Shown: positions 28,604 to 39,306 of the stretch, in pieces | Layout: every line of letters starts with the position of its first letter | How positions within the stretch are numbered: the first letter of the stretch is position 1 | Source of the DNA: Pseudomonadota bacterium | Lineage (GTDB): Bacteria; Pseudomonadota; Gammaproteobacteria; Steroidobacterales; Steroidobacteraceae | Length of the DNA stretch: 64,000 nucleotides | Direction: 5' to 3' | NCBI GenBank assembly: GCA_021779535.1 | Contig: JAJYAM010000003.1 | Coordinates: 92,501-156,500, forward strand | Position numbers and translations under genes: made by a program | Notes under the pieces: generated by a model | The model's database searches: none | Told to the model about the DNA's origin: nothing | The model's input: the letters and a program-made list of their open reading frames with translations, nothing else

Positions 28604-29559
28604 ATTCGGAGCTCCTCGAGACCGGGCTGCCGCCGGCGCAGGATCGGTTGCTGACCACGCTGTTCCTGGCGGCCTTGCTGCACGGCATCGTGATCCTCGG
28701 GGTCGGTTTCGGCGCACCTCGATTTGCGGTCCATCGGGACACGGCTCGCGGGCTGCAGGTGATCCTGGTGAGTGACCAGGCCCCGGCCGTCGCCCACAAT
28801 CCGCACGCCGCATACCTCGCGCAGCGCAGCCAGCGCGGTGCCGGCAACACGCTCACCCGCGCACGCGCCCGGATTCCCAAATCCTCGCCGGCATCGATCG
28901 ACCACCCGGGGATCGCCGGGGGTCAGGCGCTGCGCTACCCGTCGCTGCCGCAGGGCGGCGACTCGGACGACGCCGTGGTCACGACCACTGCGCCGCAGAC
29001 CCGGATCGTCTACCAACGCCCGTCCCAACCGCTGCCGTCAGCCTCGATGCTGCCGATCCGCCTCGAGAAGCGGCCGGATCTGCGGATGGAAGCGAACGCC
29101 GACGGCGTCGAATTGCGGCTCCGCGGCAAAGCGCGCCGGATGCTGTGGATCGCCGCCGACACTCGCGCGATCGACGTCGCCGCCTACCTGGACGCGTGGC
29201 GACGCCACGTCGAGCGAATCGGCACCCGGAACTTTCCGAGCGCCGCACGGCTCGCCGGGCGCACGGGCACGCCGTTGATCCAAGCGACGATCGACGCGAA
29301 CGGGCACCTGGCGGCCGTGCGCATCCGCCGCAGCAGCGGCAACCCCGCGATCGACGACGCGGCGATCCGGATCCTGCAGCTCGCCACGCCGTTCGCGCCG
29401 TTTCCGCGCGCGCTCGCCGCGAAGCACGATGCGATCCGGATCACCTATGCTTGGGAATTCCTGGCCGGTGCGCCGGGCGGTTCGCGCGTCTACACCGAGC
29501 CGGCCGCGGCACCGACGACCTCGGCGGGGCCTCGCCAGCATCCGCCCGCTGCGCGATGA
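28600..29559 (+). CDS. TonB family energy transducer
   Basis: N-terminal TM helix (LLTTLFLAALLHGIVILGVGF); C-terminal TonB domain YLDAWRRHVERIGTRNFPSAAR...LIQATIDANGHLAAVRIRRSSGNPAIDDAAIRIL; GTG start overlapping gshB stop. Confidence 0.88.
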   Translation: MNSELLETGLPPAQDRLLTTLFLAALLHGIVILGVGFGAPRFAVHRDTARGLQVILVSDQAPAVAHNPHAAYLAQRSQRGAGNTLTRARARIPKSSPASIDHPGIAGGQALRYPSLPQGGDSDDAVVTTTAPQTRIVYQRPSQPLPSASMLPIRLEKRPDLRMEANADGVELRLRGKARRMLWIAADTRAIDVAAYLDAWRRHVERIGTRNFPSAARLAGRTGTPLIQATIDANGHLAAVRIRRSSGNPAIDDAAIRILQLATPFAPFPRALAAKHDAIRITYAWEFLAGAPGGSRVYTEPAAAPTTSAGPRQHPPAAR

Positions 29560-29569
29560 TGGTCCGGCG

Positions 29570-30133
29570 ATGAACGAATCCGCGTACCTGACGAACCAGC
29601 TGCTGATCGCGATGCCGGCGATGAACGACCCGAACTTCGCGCAGACCGTCGCGCTGGTCTGCGATCACGGTCCTCGCGGCGCGCTCGCGCTGATCGTGAA
29701 CAAGCCCTTGCCGATGCGCCTCGGCGAAGTCTTCGAGCAATTGGAGATCGAGATCCCGACCGGACCGGTGACCGCCCGCCCCGTGCTCCGCGGCGGTCCG
29801 ATGCAGACCGACCGCGGATTCGTCGTGCACACCGCCGCAGGCGGGTGGGACTCGACGTTGCAGGTCTCGGAGCAGCTGTACGTCACGACCTCGCGGGACA
29901 TCCTCGTCGCGCTCGCGCGCGGGGACTGCCCCGGCGACGCGCTCGTTGCGCTCGGATATGCCGGCTGGGACGGCGGTCAACTGGAAGACGAGATCCGCGC
30001 GAACGCGTGGCTGAACGCACCGGTCGATCGCGGCATCCTCTTCGATCTGCCGTACGAGGCTCGCTGGGAGGCCGCCGCCCGGCTGCTCGGCGTCGATCTC
30101 GCGCGGCTCAGCCCGTTGAGCGGCAATGCCTGA
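29570..30133 (+). CDS. yqgE: YqgE/AlgH family protein
   Basis: LTNQLLIAMPAMNDPNFAQTVALVCDHGPRGALALIVNKPL; RPVLRGGPMQTDRGFVVH; GYAGWDGGQLEDEIRANAWL. Confidence 0.95.
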   Translation: MNESAYLTNQLLIAMPAMNDPNFAQTVALVCDHGPRGALALIVNKPLPMRLGEVFEQLEIEIPTGPVTARPVLRGGPMQTDRGFVVHTAAGGWDSTLQVSEQLYVTTSRDILVALARGDCPGDALVALGYAGWDGGQLEDEIRANAWLNAPVDRGILFDLPYEARWEAAARLLGVDLARLSPLSGNA

Positions 30134-30585
30134 GCCGTCGGGTCGCGGCGCCCCGCGGCTCCTCCTCGCGTTCGACTACGGCAGGCGCCGGATCGGCGTC
30201 GCCTGCGGCGATACGCTCAGCCGATCCGCCGCCGCGTTGCGTGGACTGCGGACGCCCGATGGCGTCGTGCCCTGGCGCGAGGTGCAGGCACTGCTCGAGG
30301 AGTGGCGCCCGGCGGCGGCGGTCGTCGGCCTGCCGTATAATGCCGACGGCACCGAGGGCGATCTCGCGCGCGAGTCGCGTGCGTTCGCAACGCAGCTGGC
30401 CGGGCGGTTCGCGCTGCCCGTACACCTCGTCGACGAGCGTTACTCCTCGCTCGCGGCCACCGAACGGCTGCGCCGCGAACGCGAGTCCGGGGCGCGCCGC
30501 CGCCGCGTCACGAAGACCGACGTGGACGCCGCCGCGGCCTGCGTGATACTGGAACGTTGGTTCGACGAGACGGACGGCGGAGCGA

Positions 30586-30605
<20 letters not shown>
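30126..30605 (+). CDS. ruvX: Holliday junction resolvase-like RuvX/YqgF
   Basis: LLAFDYGRRRIGVACGDT; VVGLPYNADGTEG; VHLVDERYSSLAATERL. Confidence 0.95.
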
Positions 30606-31554
<949 letters not shown>

Positions 31555-32523
31555 CCGGTCCCTCGTGCCGGCCGGTCGCGGCCGGTCGCGGAGCCACCCC
31601 GTCGTCGAGGCGCATCAACGCCTCGCCCATCCGGATCTCGCGGCCCGGGACGATTCCGGAGCACAATTCGGCCCCGTCGGGCGCGAGCACGATGATCGTC
31701 GAGCCGTGCTCGAACCAGCCCATCTCCTCGCCCTTCACGAGATGCGCGTCGCAGGCGATCCGGTTCGGTCCGCGATACCGCAGGTGCAATCGCACGTCGA
31801 GGAAGCGCAGGCGGATGCTCGCGACCAGGATCGCGGCCACCGGGACGATCGTGATCGGCGCCCCGGACTCGAGTCGACAACGGATCACCGCCCGTTCGTT
31901 CCGGCAGAACAGCCGTTGCACCCGGGCGAGCGCCGGGGGATTGACGTTCCACGCATCGCCGGCGACGTAATCGACGCGCTCCACGGCGCAGTCGTGCGGC
32001 GCGTGGAAACGGTGATACATCCCCGCCCGCAGGCGCAGGGTCGCGTAGCAGCCGTTCGCGTAGGCGGCCGCGAGTTCCCGATCCAGCAGCAGGTCCCCGA
32101 GCGCGTAGCGGGAATCCTTCGCCTGCAACAGCAAACCCCGCTCGATCGTGCCGCACGCGCCGACGATCGCGTCGCAGGGACTCGCGAGCCGGCGCGGGTC
32201 GTCGACCACGGTGCGCGCGCCCGGACGCAGCCGGCGCGTGAAGCACTCCTGTAGGCTCGCGAAGCTTGCGTGCTCCGCGTCGCGCAGGTCCAGTCCGCCG
32301 TAGCGGCGCCACAACGCGATCCCCGCGGCGGCGAACCAGCGGTTCCGGTATCGGCTGACCCGGCCCATCGCGATCGTCGCCAAGCGGCGCGGAATTCGGT
32401 TGCAAATCGCGAAATTCCACCCGCCCCGCGAAACGGGGCGTCGGGTCGGTCGGCGCACGGTCATCGAAACGTCATTCGCCGGCCCTACAGTCGGCGCCGG
32501 GCCATCACCGAGGGAGCCCGGTC

Positions 32524-34233
32524 GTGTCGATCCCTGCCGAATGGCTGTTCGCGGTGCCGTTCGCGCTCGTGCTGCTCGCCGCGGTGCGCGCGCTGCACGC
32601 GCGTTGGCTGCTGTCCGCGGCCAAGCATCCCTCGATCGCGGGCCACGCCCGCCTGGCGCGCGCGATCACCCGGCTCGTCCCCTATTACGAGTACGATGAC
32701 AGCCGCTTCTTCAGCGCCGACGGCGCGCCGGCGCCGCTCGCCGCCAAGCGACGCGGGGCGTTCGAGGCTCTGGCCGGACGGCTCGCCGATCGGCATCCGT
32801 CCTCGCTCGCCGTCACGCGAACCGCGCAGACGGCGATCTCCGATCTGCAGTTCACCGCGCGATACCGCGTGCCGTTCCAATTCAGCCGGCGAGTCCGCGA
32901 GCAGCTCGGCGCCGGGGCTTTCCTGGCCGCTTCGCACGGCGTCGAGCTCGTCGACCTCGACGGTCGTCGGTTCTACGATCTGACGGGCTCTTACGGCGTG
33001 AACGTCTTCGGCTACGACTTCTACAAGGAATGCATCGATCGGGGCGCGGCGGCGGTCCGCGACCTCGGTCCCGTGCTCGGCGCCTATCACCCGGTGGTCG
33101 CCGACAACGCTGCCCGGCTGCTCGCGATCTGCGGGCTCGACGAGATCTCCTTCCACATGTCGGGGACGGAGGCGGTGATGCAGGCGGTGCGCCTGGCCCG
33201 CTATCACACCGGCCGGCGGCGGCTGGTGCGCTTCAGCGGCGCCTATCACGGCTGGTGGGGCGACGTGCAGCCCGGTCCGGGAAACCCGGTACCCGCACCC
33301 GATACGCTGACCCTGAGGGACATGGACGACGCGAGCCTGCGGGTCCTGCGCGGCCGCCGCGACGTCGCCTGCGTGCTCGTGAACCCGCTGCAGGCGCTGC
33401 ATCCGAACGCCGCGGCGCCCGCCGATTCGGCGCTGGTCGACGGTGCGCGGCCTGCCGGCTTCGACCGCGTTGCGTATACCGCCTGGTTGCGCGCGCTGCG
33501 CGAGGTGTGCACCGCGCGTGGCATTGCGTTGATCTTCGACGAGGTGTTCGTCGGCTTCCGGCTCGCGCCCGGGGGCGCGCAGGAATATTTCGGCGTCCGC
33601 GCCGACCTCGTGACCTACGGCAAGACGGTCGCCGGCGGCCTGCCGGTCGGCGTGCTCTGCGGGCGACGCGATCTGATGCGCCGGTTCCGCGCGGACCGCC
33701 CGGCGGACGTGTGTTTCGCGCGCGGCACCTTCAATTCGCATCCCTACGTGATGGGCGCGATGCAGGCGTTCCTGCAGCGCCTGGAGACGCCGGAGATCCG
33801 CACGCTGTACGCGGGACTGGACGAGCGCTGGAACGCCCGGGCGGAGGCGCTCAACGAGCGGTTCGCGACCGCCAATCTGCCACTGCGGGTCGCGAATCTG
33901 TCGACGATCTGGACGATCGCCTACCGGCAGCCGTCTCGCTACCACTGGATGCTGCAGTACTACCTGCGCGACGCCGGCCTCGCGCTCGGCTGGGTCGGCA
34001 CCGGCCGCCTGATCTTCAGTCTGAACTACACCGCAGCCGACTACGCCGAAGTCGCCGACCGGATCGTCGCCGCCGCCCGGCAGATGCTGCACGACGGATG
34101 GTGGTGGTCGGATCCGGGCGCGACGGGCGCGCGCATTCGCCGCCGCGTGCTCTTCGAGATGCTTCAGGCGCGTCGCTCCGTCATCATCGGGTCGAGCCGC
34201 TCGCCCCGCAGCAAGTGGAGCGGCGCCTTGTAG
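32524..34233 (+). CDS. Membrane-anchored class III PLP-dependent aminotransferase/aminomutase-like enzyme
   Basis: N-terminal hydrophobic helix LFAVPFALVLLAAVRALHA; class III signature ALIFDEVFVGFRLAPGGAQEYFGVRADLVTYGKTVAGGLPVGVLCGRRDLM with PLP Lys. Confidence 0.88.
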   Translation: MSIPAEWLFAVPFALVLLAAVRALHARWLLSAAKHPSIAGHARLARAITRLVPYYEYDDSRFFSADGAPAPLAAKRRGAFEALAGRLADRHPSSLAVTRTAQTAISDLQFTARYRVPFQFSRRVREQLGAGAFLAASHGVELVDLDGRRFYDLTGSYGVNVFGYDFYKECIDRGAAAVRDLGPVLGAYHPVVADNAARLLAICGLDEISFHMSGTEAVMQAVRLARYHTGRRRLVRFSGAYHGWWGDVQPGPGNPVPAPDTLTLRDMDDASLRVLRGRRDVACVLVNPLQALHPNAAAPADSALVDGARPAGFDRVAYTAWLRALREVCTARGIALIFDEVFVGFRLAPGGAQEYFGVRADLVTYGKTVAGGLPVGVLCGRRDLMRRFRADRPADVCFARGTFNSHPYVMGAMQAFLQRLETPEIRTLYAGLDERWNARAEALNERFATANLPLRVANLSTIWTIAYRQPSRYHWMLQYYLRDAGLALGWVGTGRLIFSLNYTAADYAEVADRIVAAARQMLHDGWWWSDPGATGARIRRRVLFEMLQARRSVIIGSSRSPRSKWSGAL

Positions 34234-34772
34234 TAGAGCTGCACGTCGTGGAACGGGTCGGTCAGGATCTTCGTGAGCCAGACCAGACCGGTCTTTGGGT
34301 CCTTGATGAACGCGAGCTGCGCCGTGCGGAACAGCAAGCCGCCGGTGCCGACCGCGAGCCAGACCTCACCGAGCCGGCGCAGGAAGTCCGCGGCGCCGGT
34401 TTGCGCCCGGAACGCACCGAACAGCGTCGGATCGATCCAGAGCAACACCGGAGCGACCGCCCATACCGCGAGCAGCACGGTCTTGCGGCGCAAGTTGTAT
34501 CCCACCTTGATCGCCTCCTTGTGCTCGTGCGTGGCGCCGTTGACCGTGTCGTAGCCCTTCGGCTCGAAGAAGAAGTGGCCGGCCTGGCGACTGACCATCG
34601 CCAACAGCCAGCCGACCAGCGCCGCGAGCGCCGGGCTCACGACGCAGGTCGCATACGCGGCCAGGAAGCTGATCGCGCTGAACAGGTGCAACGTTTGATT
34701 GATCCGGCTGTGGTGATAGTAGCGGTGGTCGTCCCAACGCTGCGTCGCCAGGGCCTCACGGAAGCTGGGCAT
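34164..34772 (-). CDS. Four-TM His-rich membrane protein, Mpo1/DUF962-like
   Basis: YYHHSRINQTLHLF and RQAGHFFFEPKGYD resemble the YxHHxxxxNxxxH and GWxxQxxGHxxFE signatures of Mpo1/DUF962; extra HEHKE and DPFHD motifs; start MPSFREAL at 34772. Confidence 0.6.
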   Translation of the reverse strand: MPSFREALATQRWDDHRYYHHSRINQTLHLFSAISFLAAYATCVVSPALAALVGWLLAMVSRQAGHFFFEPKGYDTVNGATHEHKEAIKVGYNLRRKTVLLAVWAVAPVLLWIDPTLFGAFRAQTGAADFLRRLGEVWLAVGTGGLLFRTAQLAFIKDPKTGLVWLTKILTDPFHDVQLYYKAPLHLLRGERLDPMMTERRA

Positions 34773-34923
34773 TGCCTGTGTCTCCGGGTGGTACGAACAG
34801 AGCGGTCGCGGGTTCGCGAATCTCAGTAATAAGCGACTCATGTTGCAGGCGCATGACGAGCCCGCCGGATCGGTCGCCGATCCTTAATCGAACCGTCACC
34901 GACGCATGCGATGCTCCCCGCCA

Positions 34924-35967
34924 ATGCGAATCGTCATCGTCACCGACGCCTGGCATCCCCAGATCAACGGCGTCGTCGCGACGCTCGCGCACACCGCGAC
35001 GTGGCTGCGCCGCTTCGGGCACGACTTGGAGATGATCACGCCGTCGGGATTTCCGAGCCTGCCGTGCCCGACATACCCGGAGATCCGGTTGTCGCTGCTG
35101 CCGTACTCGACGATCGCTCGACGCATCGAGGCGTTCGCCCCCGACGCGGTGCACGTCGCGACCGAAGGTCCGCTCGGGCTCGCCGCGCGGCGATTCTGCA
35201 CCGGGCGGCGCTGGCGGTTCACGACCTCGTATCACACCCGGTTCCCCCAGTACCTGCGCGCACGATTCCCCGTCCCCGAACGCCTTTCCTACGCGGCGCT
35301 GCGGCGCTTCCACGCGCCGGCACGGTGCTGCATGGTGAGCACGGAGTCGGTGCGGAGCGAGCTCGCCGCCCGCGGCTTCCGGAATCTCGCGATTTGGCGG
35401 CGGGGCGTCGATACGGAACTGTTCCGTCCGGGGGACAAGTCGGCTCTGGCGCTGCCGAGGCCCATCGCCGCGTACGTCGGGCGGGTCGCGGTGGAGAAGA
35501 ACGTCGGCGCATTCCTCGCGATGCCGTGGCACGGCAGCAAGGTCGTGATCGGCGACGGGCCCGCGCGGGCGCCGCTGCAGCGCGAGCATCCCGGCGCGCA
35601 TTTCCTGGGGTTTCGCGTCGGCGAAGACCTGGCGAGGCTGCTCGCCGCCACCGACGTGATGGTGTTTCCGAGCCGCACCGACACCTTCGGTCTGGTGAAT
35701 CTCGAGGCGGCGGCCTGCGGCGTTCCGGTCGCCGCCTACCCGGTGACCGGACCGATCGACGTGATCGAGGACGGGGTGTCCGGTGCGCTCGACCCGGATC
35801 TCGCCGTGGCCGCCCGGCGGGCACTCGACCTCGATCCGCAGGCGTGCCGTCGTCGCGCGCTGCAATTCGACTGGGCGGGGTGCAGCCGCGAGTTCGTGGC
35901 GAATCTCGCCCCGAACGGCGGCGAACGCGCCGCGCCCGCGCCGGCGCCCTGCGTCAGCCGAAGTTGA
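34924..35967 (+). CDS. GT4-family glycosyltransferase (Sqd2/MgtA-like)
   Basis: MRIVIVTDAWHPQINGVVATLAHTATWLRRFGHDLEMITP; VGRVAVEKNVGAFL; VFPSRTDTFGLVNLEAAACGVPVAAYPVTGP (EX7E). Confidence 0.9.
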   Translation: MRIVIVTDAWHPQINGVVATLAHTATWLRRFGHDLEMITPSGFPSLPCPTYPEIRLSLLPYSTIARRIEAFAPDAVHVATEGPLGLAARRFCTGRRWRFTTSYHTRFPQYLRARFPVPERLSYAALRRFHAPARCCMVSTESVRSELAARGFRNLAIWRRGVDTELFRPGDKSALALPRPIAAYVGRVAVEKNVGAFLAMPWHGSKVVIGDGPARAPLQREHPGAHFLGFRVGEDLARLLAATDVMVFPSRTDTFGLVNLEAAACGVPVAAYPVTGPIDVIEDGVSGALDPDLAVAARRALDLDPQACRRRALQFDWAGCSREFVANLAPNGGERAAPAPAPCVSRS

Positions 35968-37036
35968 TCTTCGCCTCGAGGTTCGTCCGCGAATCGGCGG
36001 TCGAGAGCGCCTCCTCGAGCGCAATCCGGCCCTCGCGCACGAGGTTGTAGAGGGCGCTGTCGAAGCTCTGCATCCCGCGCTCGGTCCCGGTCCGCAACGC
36101 CTCCTTGACCCCGAAGACGTCGCCCTTCTTGACCAGTTCGCTGATGTGCGCGGTGTTCACGAGCACCTCGCAGGCCGCGACCCGCGCGCCGCCCTTGGTC
36201 GACACGAGCCGCTGCGACACGATCGCGCGCAGATACTGGGACAGGTCCAGGAAGATCTGGTTGTGCTGATCGCGCGGGAACATGTTGATGATTCGATCGA
36301 GCGTCTCCGCGCAATTGTTCGCGTGCAGCGTCGCGATGCACAGATGACCGGTCCCGGCGAGCGTGATCGCGGCCTCCATCGTCTCGCGGTCGCGGATCTC
36401 GCCGATCAGGATCACGTCCGGGGCGGCCCGCACGGCGCTGCGCAGCGCGCGCGCGTAGGATTTCGTGTCGAGACCGACCTCCCGCTGGTTCACGATCGAT
36501 TTCTTGTTGGTGTGCAGGAATTCGATCGGGTCCTCGATCGTCAGGATGTGGTCGGACGAGGTTTCGTTGCGGTGGTTGAGCATCGCCGCGAGCGTCGTCG
36601 ATTTGCCGGCGCCCGCGCCGCCGACCATCAGCACCAACCCGCGCCGCAACATCACCAGGTCCTTGAGGATCTCGGGCATGCCGAGATCCTCGAGCCGCGG
36701 CATGTCGGCGGTGATGTAGCGCAGGACCATCGCCGGATAGCCGCGCTGGTAGAAGACGTTCACGCGAAACCGGCCGAGACCCGACTCGGAGATCGCGAAG
36801 TCGATCTCCAGGTCCTCGGTGAAGTGGTCGATCTGCTCCTGCGTCATCAGGCCGAGCGCCGCCTGCCGGACCATCTCCGGGGTCAGCACCTGCTTGTTCA
36901 CCGGGAAGATCTTGCCTTCGATCTTGATCTTCACCGGTGCGTTGCTCGTGAAGAACAGGTCCGAGGCCTTCTTCTCGACCATCAGCTTGAACAACGGCTT
37001 CGTGTTCATCGGCTGCGCGGGGGCTGTCGCGGCCAT
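35954..37036 (-). CDS. PilT/PilU-family twitching ATPase (third paralog)
   Basis: MVEKKASDLFFTSNAPVKIKIEGKIFPVN; Walker A GGAGAGKSTT; DVILIGEIRDRETMEAAITLAGTGHLCIATLHANN. Confidence 0.92.
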   Translation of the reverse strand: MAATAPAQPMNTKPLFKLMVEKKASDLFFTSNAPVKIKIEGKIFPVNKQVLTPEMVRQAALGLMTQEQIDHFTEDLEIDFAISESGLGRFRVNVFYQRGYPAMVLRYITADMPRLEDLGMPEILKDLVMLRRGLVLMVGGAGAGKSTTLAAMLNHRNETSSDHILTIEDPIEFLHTNKKSIVNQREVGLDTKSYARALRSAVRAAPDVILIGEIRDRETMEAAITLAGTGHLCIATLHANNCAETLDRIINMFPRDQHNQIFLDLSQYLRAIVSQRLVSTKGGARVAACEVLVNTAHISELVKKGDVFGVKEALRTGTERGMQSFDSALYNLVREGRIALEEALSTADSRTNLEAKINFG

Positions 37037-37041
37037 GGTGG

Positions 37042-38199
37042 TCAGAACACCTCGTCTTCACGTTCCTGGACGATACGCAACGATTGCGCGGTCTCGTCGA
37101 GCACCCGGCCCTCGCGCTTGCTCTCGAGCTTCACGCGCAGGCGCAACTCGTTCTTGGAGTCCGCATTGCGCAGCGCGTCCTCGTAGGAGATCAGATGGGC
37201 TTCGTACAACTCGAACAAGGCCTGGTCGAACGTCTTCATCCCGAGACGATTCGATCGGGCCATCACGTCCTTGATCTTGGACACCTCGCCCTTGAAGATC
37301 AGGTCCGAGATCAACGGCGACTGCAGCATGATCTCCATCGCCGCGATCCGTCCGGAACCGGATTCGCGCGGAATCAGCCGCTGCGAGATCAACGCCCGGA
37401 CGTTCAGCGACAGGTCCATCAACAGCTGTTCCCGACGCTCCTCGGGGAAGAAGTTGATGATGCGGTCGAGCGCCTGGTTGGAATTGTTCGCGTGCAGGGT
37501 CGCAAGCACGAGATGGCCGGTCTCCGCGAACTGGATGCCGTACTCCATCGTCTCGCGGTCGCGGATCTCGCCGATCAGGATCACGTCGGGCGCCTGGCGC
37601 AGGGTGTTCTTCAGCGCGACGAGCCAGTTCTCGCAGTCGACGCCGACCTCGCGATGGGTGATCACGCAGCCCGCGTGCGGGTGCACGTACTCGACCGGAT
37701 CTTCGATCGTCACGATGTGGCCGCGGGTCTTTTCGTTGCGGTAACCGACCATCGCGGCGAGCGACGTCGACTTGCCGGAACCGGTCCCGCCGACCAGGAT
37801 CACGAGACCGCGCTTCGAGAGCACGACCTCCTTCAGGACCGCGGGCAGCTCCAGTTCTTCGATCGTCGGGATCTTCGCGTTGATCGTGCGAAGCACCGCG
37901 CCGGTGTAGCCCTGCTGGATGAACGCGCTCACGCGGAACCGGCCGATGCCGGGGGGCGCGATCGCGAAATTGCATTCCTTGGTCGCATCGAAGTCGCGCG
38001 TCTGCCGGTCGTTCATGATCGCCCGGACGAGCACCGCGCTTTGTTCGGGCGTGAGCGCGCGCTCGGACTGGGGCCGGATCTCGCCGTCGACCTTGATCGC
38101 CGGAGGGAAGCCGGCGGTGATGAACAGGTCCGAACCCTTCTTCTCCACCATGCGCCGCAGGAGATCCTGCATCAGGCGAATCGCTTGATCGCGTTCCAT
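37042..38199 (-). CDS. pilU: Twitching motility ATPase PilU
   Basis: MVEKKGSDLFITAGFPPAIKVDGEI...CNFAIAPPGIGRFRVSAFIQQGYTGAVLRTINAKIPTIEELELPAVLKEVVLSKRGLVILVGGTGSGKSTSLAAMVGYRN: PilU-like. Confidence 0.94.
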   Translation of the reverse strand: MERDQAIRLMQDLLRRMVEKKGSDLFITAGFPPAIKVDGEIRPQSERALTPEQSAVLVRAIMNDRQTRDFDATKECNFAIAPPGIGRFRVSAFIQQGYTGAVLRTINAKIPTIEELELPAVLKEVVLSKRGLVILVGGTGSGKSTSLAAMVGYRNEKTRGHIVTIEDPVEYVHPHAGCVITHREVGVDCENWLVALKNTLRQAPDVILIGEIRDRETMEYGIQFAETGHLVLATLHANNSNQALDRIINFFPEERREQLLMDLSLNVRALISQRLIPRESGSGRIAAMEIMLQSPLISDLIFKGEVSKIKDVMARSNRLGMKTFDQALFELYEAHLISYEDALRNADSKNELRLRVKLESKREGRVLDETAQSLRIVQEREDEVF

Positions 38200-38200
38200 G

Positions 38201-39241
38201 TCAGATGCTGTCCTTGTTCTGCGCCTTGTAGCGGGCCTCTTCGCGACTGACGAGTCCTTTCTGGACGAGATCCTGCAGGCATTGATCCAGCGTCTGCATC
38301 CCCTGCGCCTGCCCCGTCTGGATCGCAGAGTACATTTGGGCAATTTTTCCTTCGCGGATCAAGTTGCGGATCGCGGGGGTCCCGATCATGATTTCGTGCG
38401 CTGCAATACGGCCGCCGCCGTTGCGCTTCATCAGGGTCTGCGAAATCACCGCGCGCAGGCTCTCGGAAAGCATCGCCCGGACCATCTCCTTCTCGGCGGC
38501 GGGGAATACGTCGACGATGCGGTCGATGGTCTTCGCGGCGGAGCTCGTGTGCAGCGTCCCGAACACGAGATGCCCGGTCTCGGCCGCCGTCAGTGCGAGG
38601 CGGATGGTCTCCAGATCGCGCATTTCACCGACGAGCACCACGTCCGGATCCTCGCGCAGTGCCGAGCGCAGCGCTTCGCTGAACCCGAGCGTGTCCCGGT
38701 GCACCTCCCGCTGATTCACCAGGCAGCGCTTGCTCTCGTGCACGAATTCGATCGGATCCTCGATGGTTATAATGTGATCCGGCCGATTGTCGTTGCAGTG
38801 ATTGACCATCCCCGCGAGCGTCGTCGACTTGCCGGATCCGGTCGGTCCGGTCACGAGCACGAGCCCCCGGGGGAGCATGCACAAGTCTTTGAAAGTCTTC
38901 GGCGCGTTGAGATCGTCGAGCGACAGGATCGTCGACGGGATCATCCGGAATACCGCGCCGGCGCCGCGGTTCTGGTTGAACGCGTTCACGCGAAATCGCG
39001 CGAGCTTCGGGATCTCGAACGAAAAGTCCGTCTCGAAGAACTCCTCGTACGCCTTCCGTTGCTTGTCGTTCATGATGTCATACACCATGCTGTGCACTTC
39101 CTTGTGCGCGAGCGCGGGCATGTTGATGCGTTTCATGTCGCCGTCGACCCGTATCATCGGGGGCACTCCCGCCGACAGGTGCAGGTCCGACGCCTTGTTC
39201 TTCACCGCAAACGCGAGGAGTTGCGCGATATCGACCGCCAT
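38201..39241 (-). CDS. pilT: Type IV pilus retraction ATPase PilT
   Basis: LLAFAVKNKASDLHLSAGVPPMIRVDGDMKRIN...PTGSGKSTTLAGMVNH...CLVNQREVHRDTLGFSEALRSALREDPDVVLVGEMRDLETI...AAHEIMIGTPAIRNLIREGKIAQMYSAIQTG. Confidence 0.97.
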   Translation of the reverse strand: MAVDIAQLLAFAVKNKASDLHLSAGVPPMIRVDGDMKRINMPALAHKEVHSMVYDIMNDKQRKAYEEFFETDFSFEIPKLARFRVNAFNQNRGAGAVFRMIPSTILSLDDLNAPKTFKDLCMLPRGLVLVTGPTGSGKSTTLAGMVNHCNDNRPDHIITIEDPIEFVHESKRCLVNQREVHRDTLGFSEALRSALREDPDVVLVGEMRDLETIRLALTAAETGHLVFGTLHTSSAAKTIDRIVDVFPAAEKEMVRAMLSESLRAVISQTLMKRNGGGRIAAHEIMIGTPAIRNLIREGKIAQMYSAIQTGQAQGMQTLDQCLQDLVQKGLVSREEARYKAQNKDSI

Positions 39242-39289
39242 CGACCGCTCCCGATTCGGCTCCATCGAAGCCGAGTGCAGTATATAAGA

Positions 39290-39303
39290 GGGTATCGATA
39301 CCC
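39290..39303. promoter_or_regulatory. 14-bp perfect palindrome in the divergent pilT/yggS promoter gap
   Basis: GGGTATCGATACCC, preceded by TATATAAG; ends 3 bp before the yggS ATG. Confidence 0.5.
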
Positions 39304-39306
39304 AAT

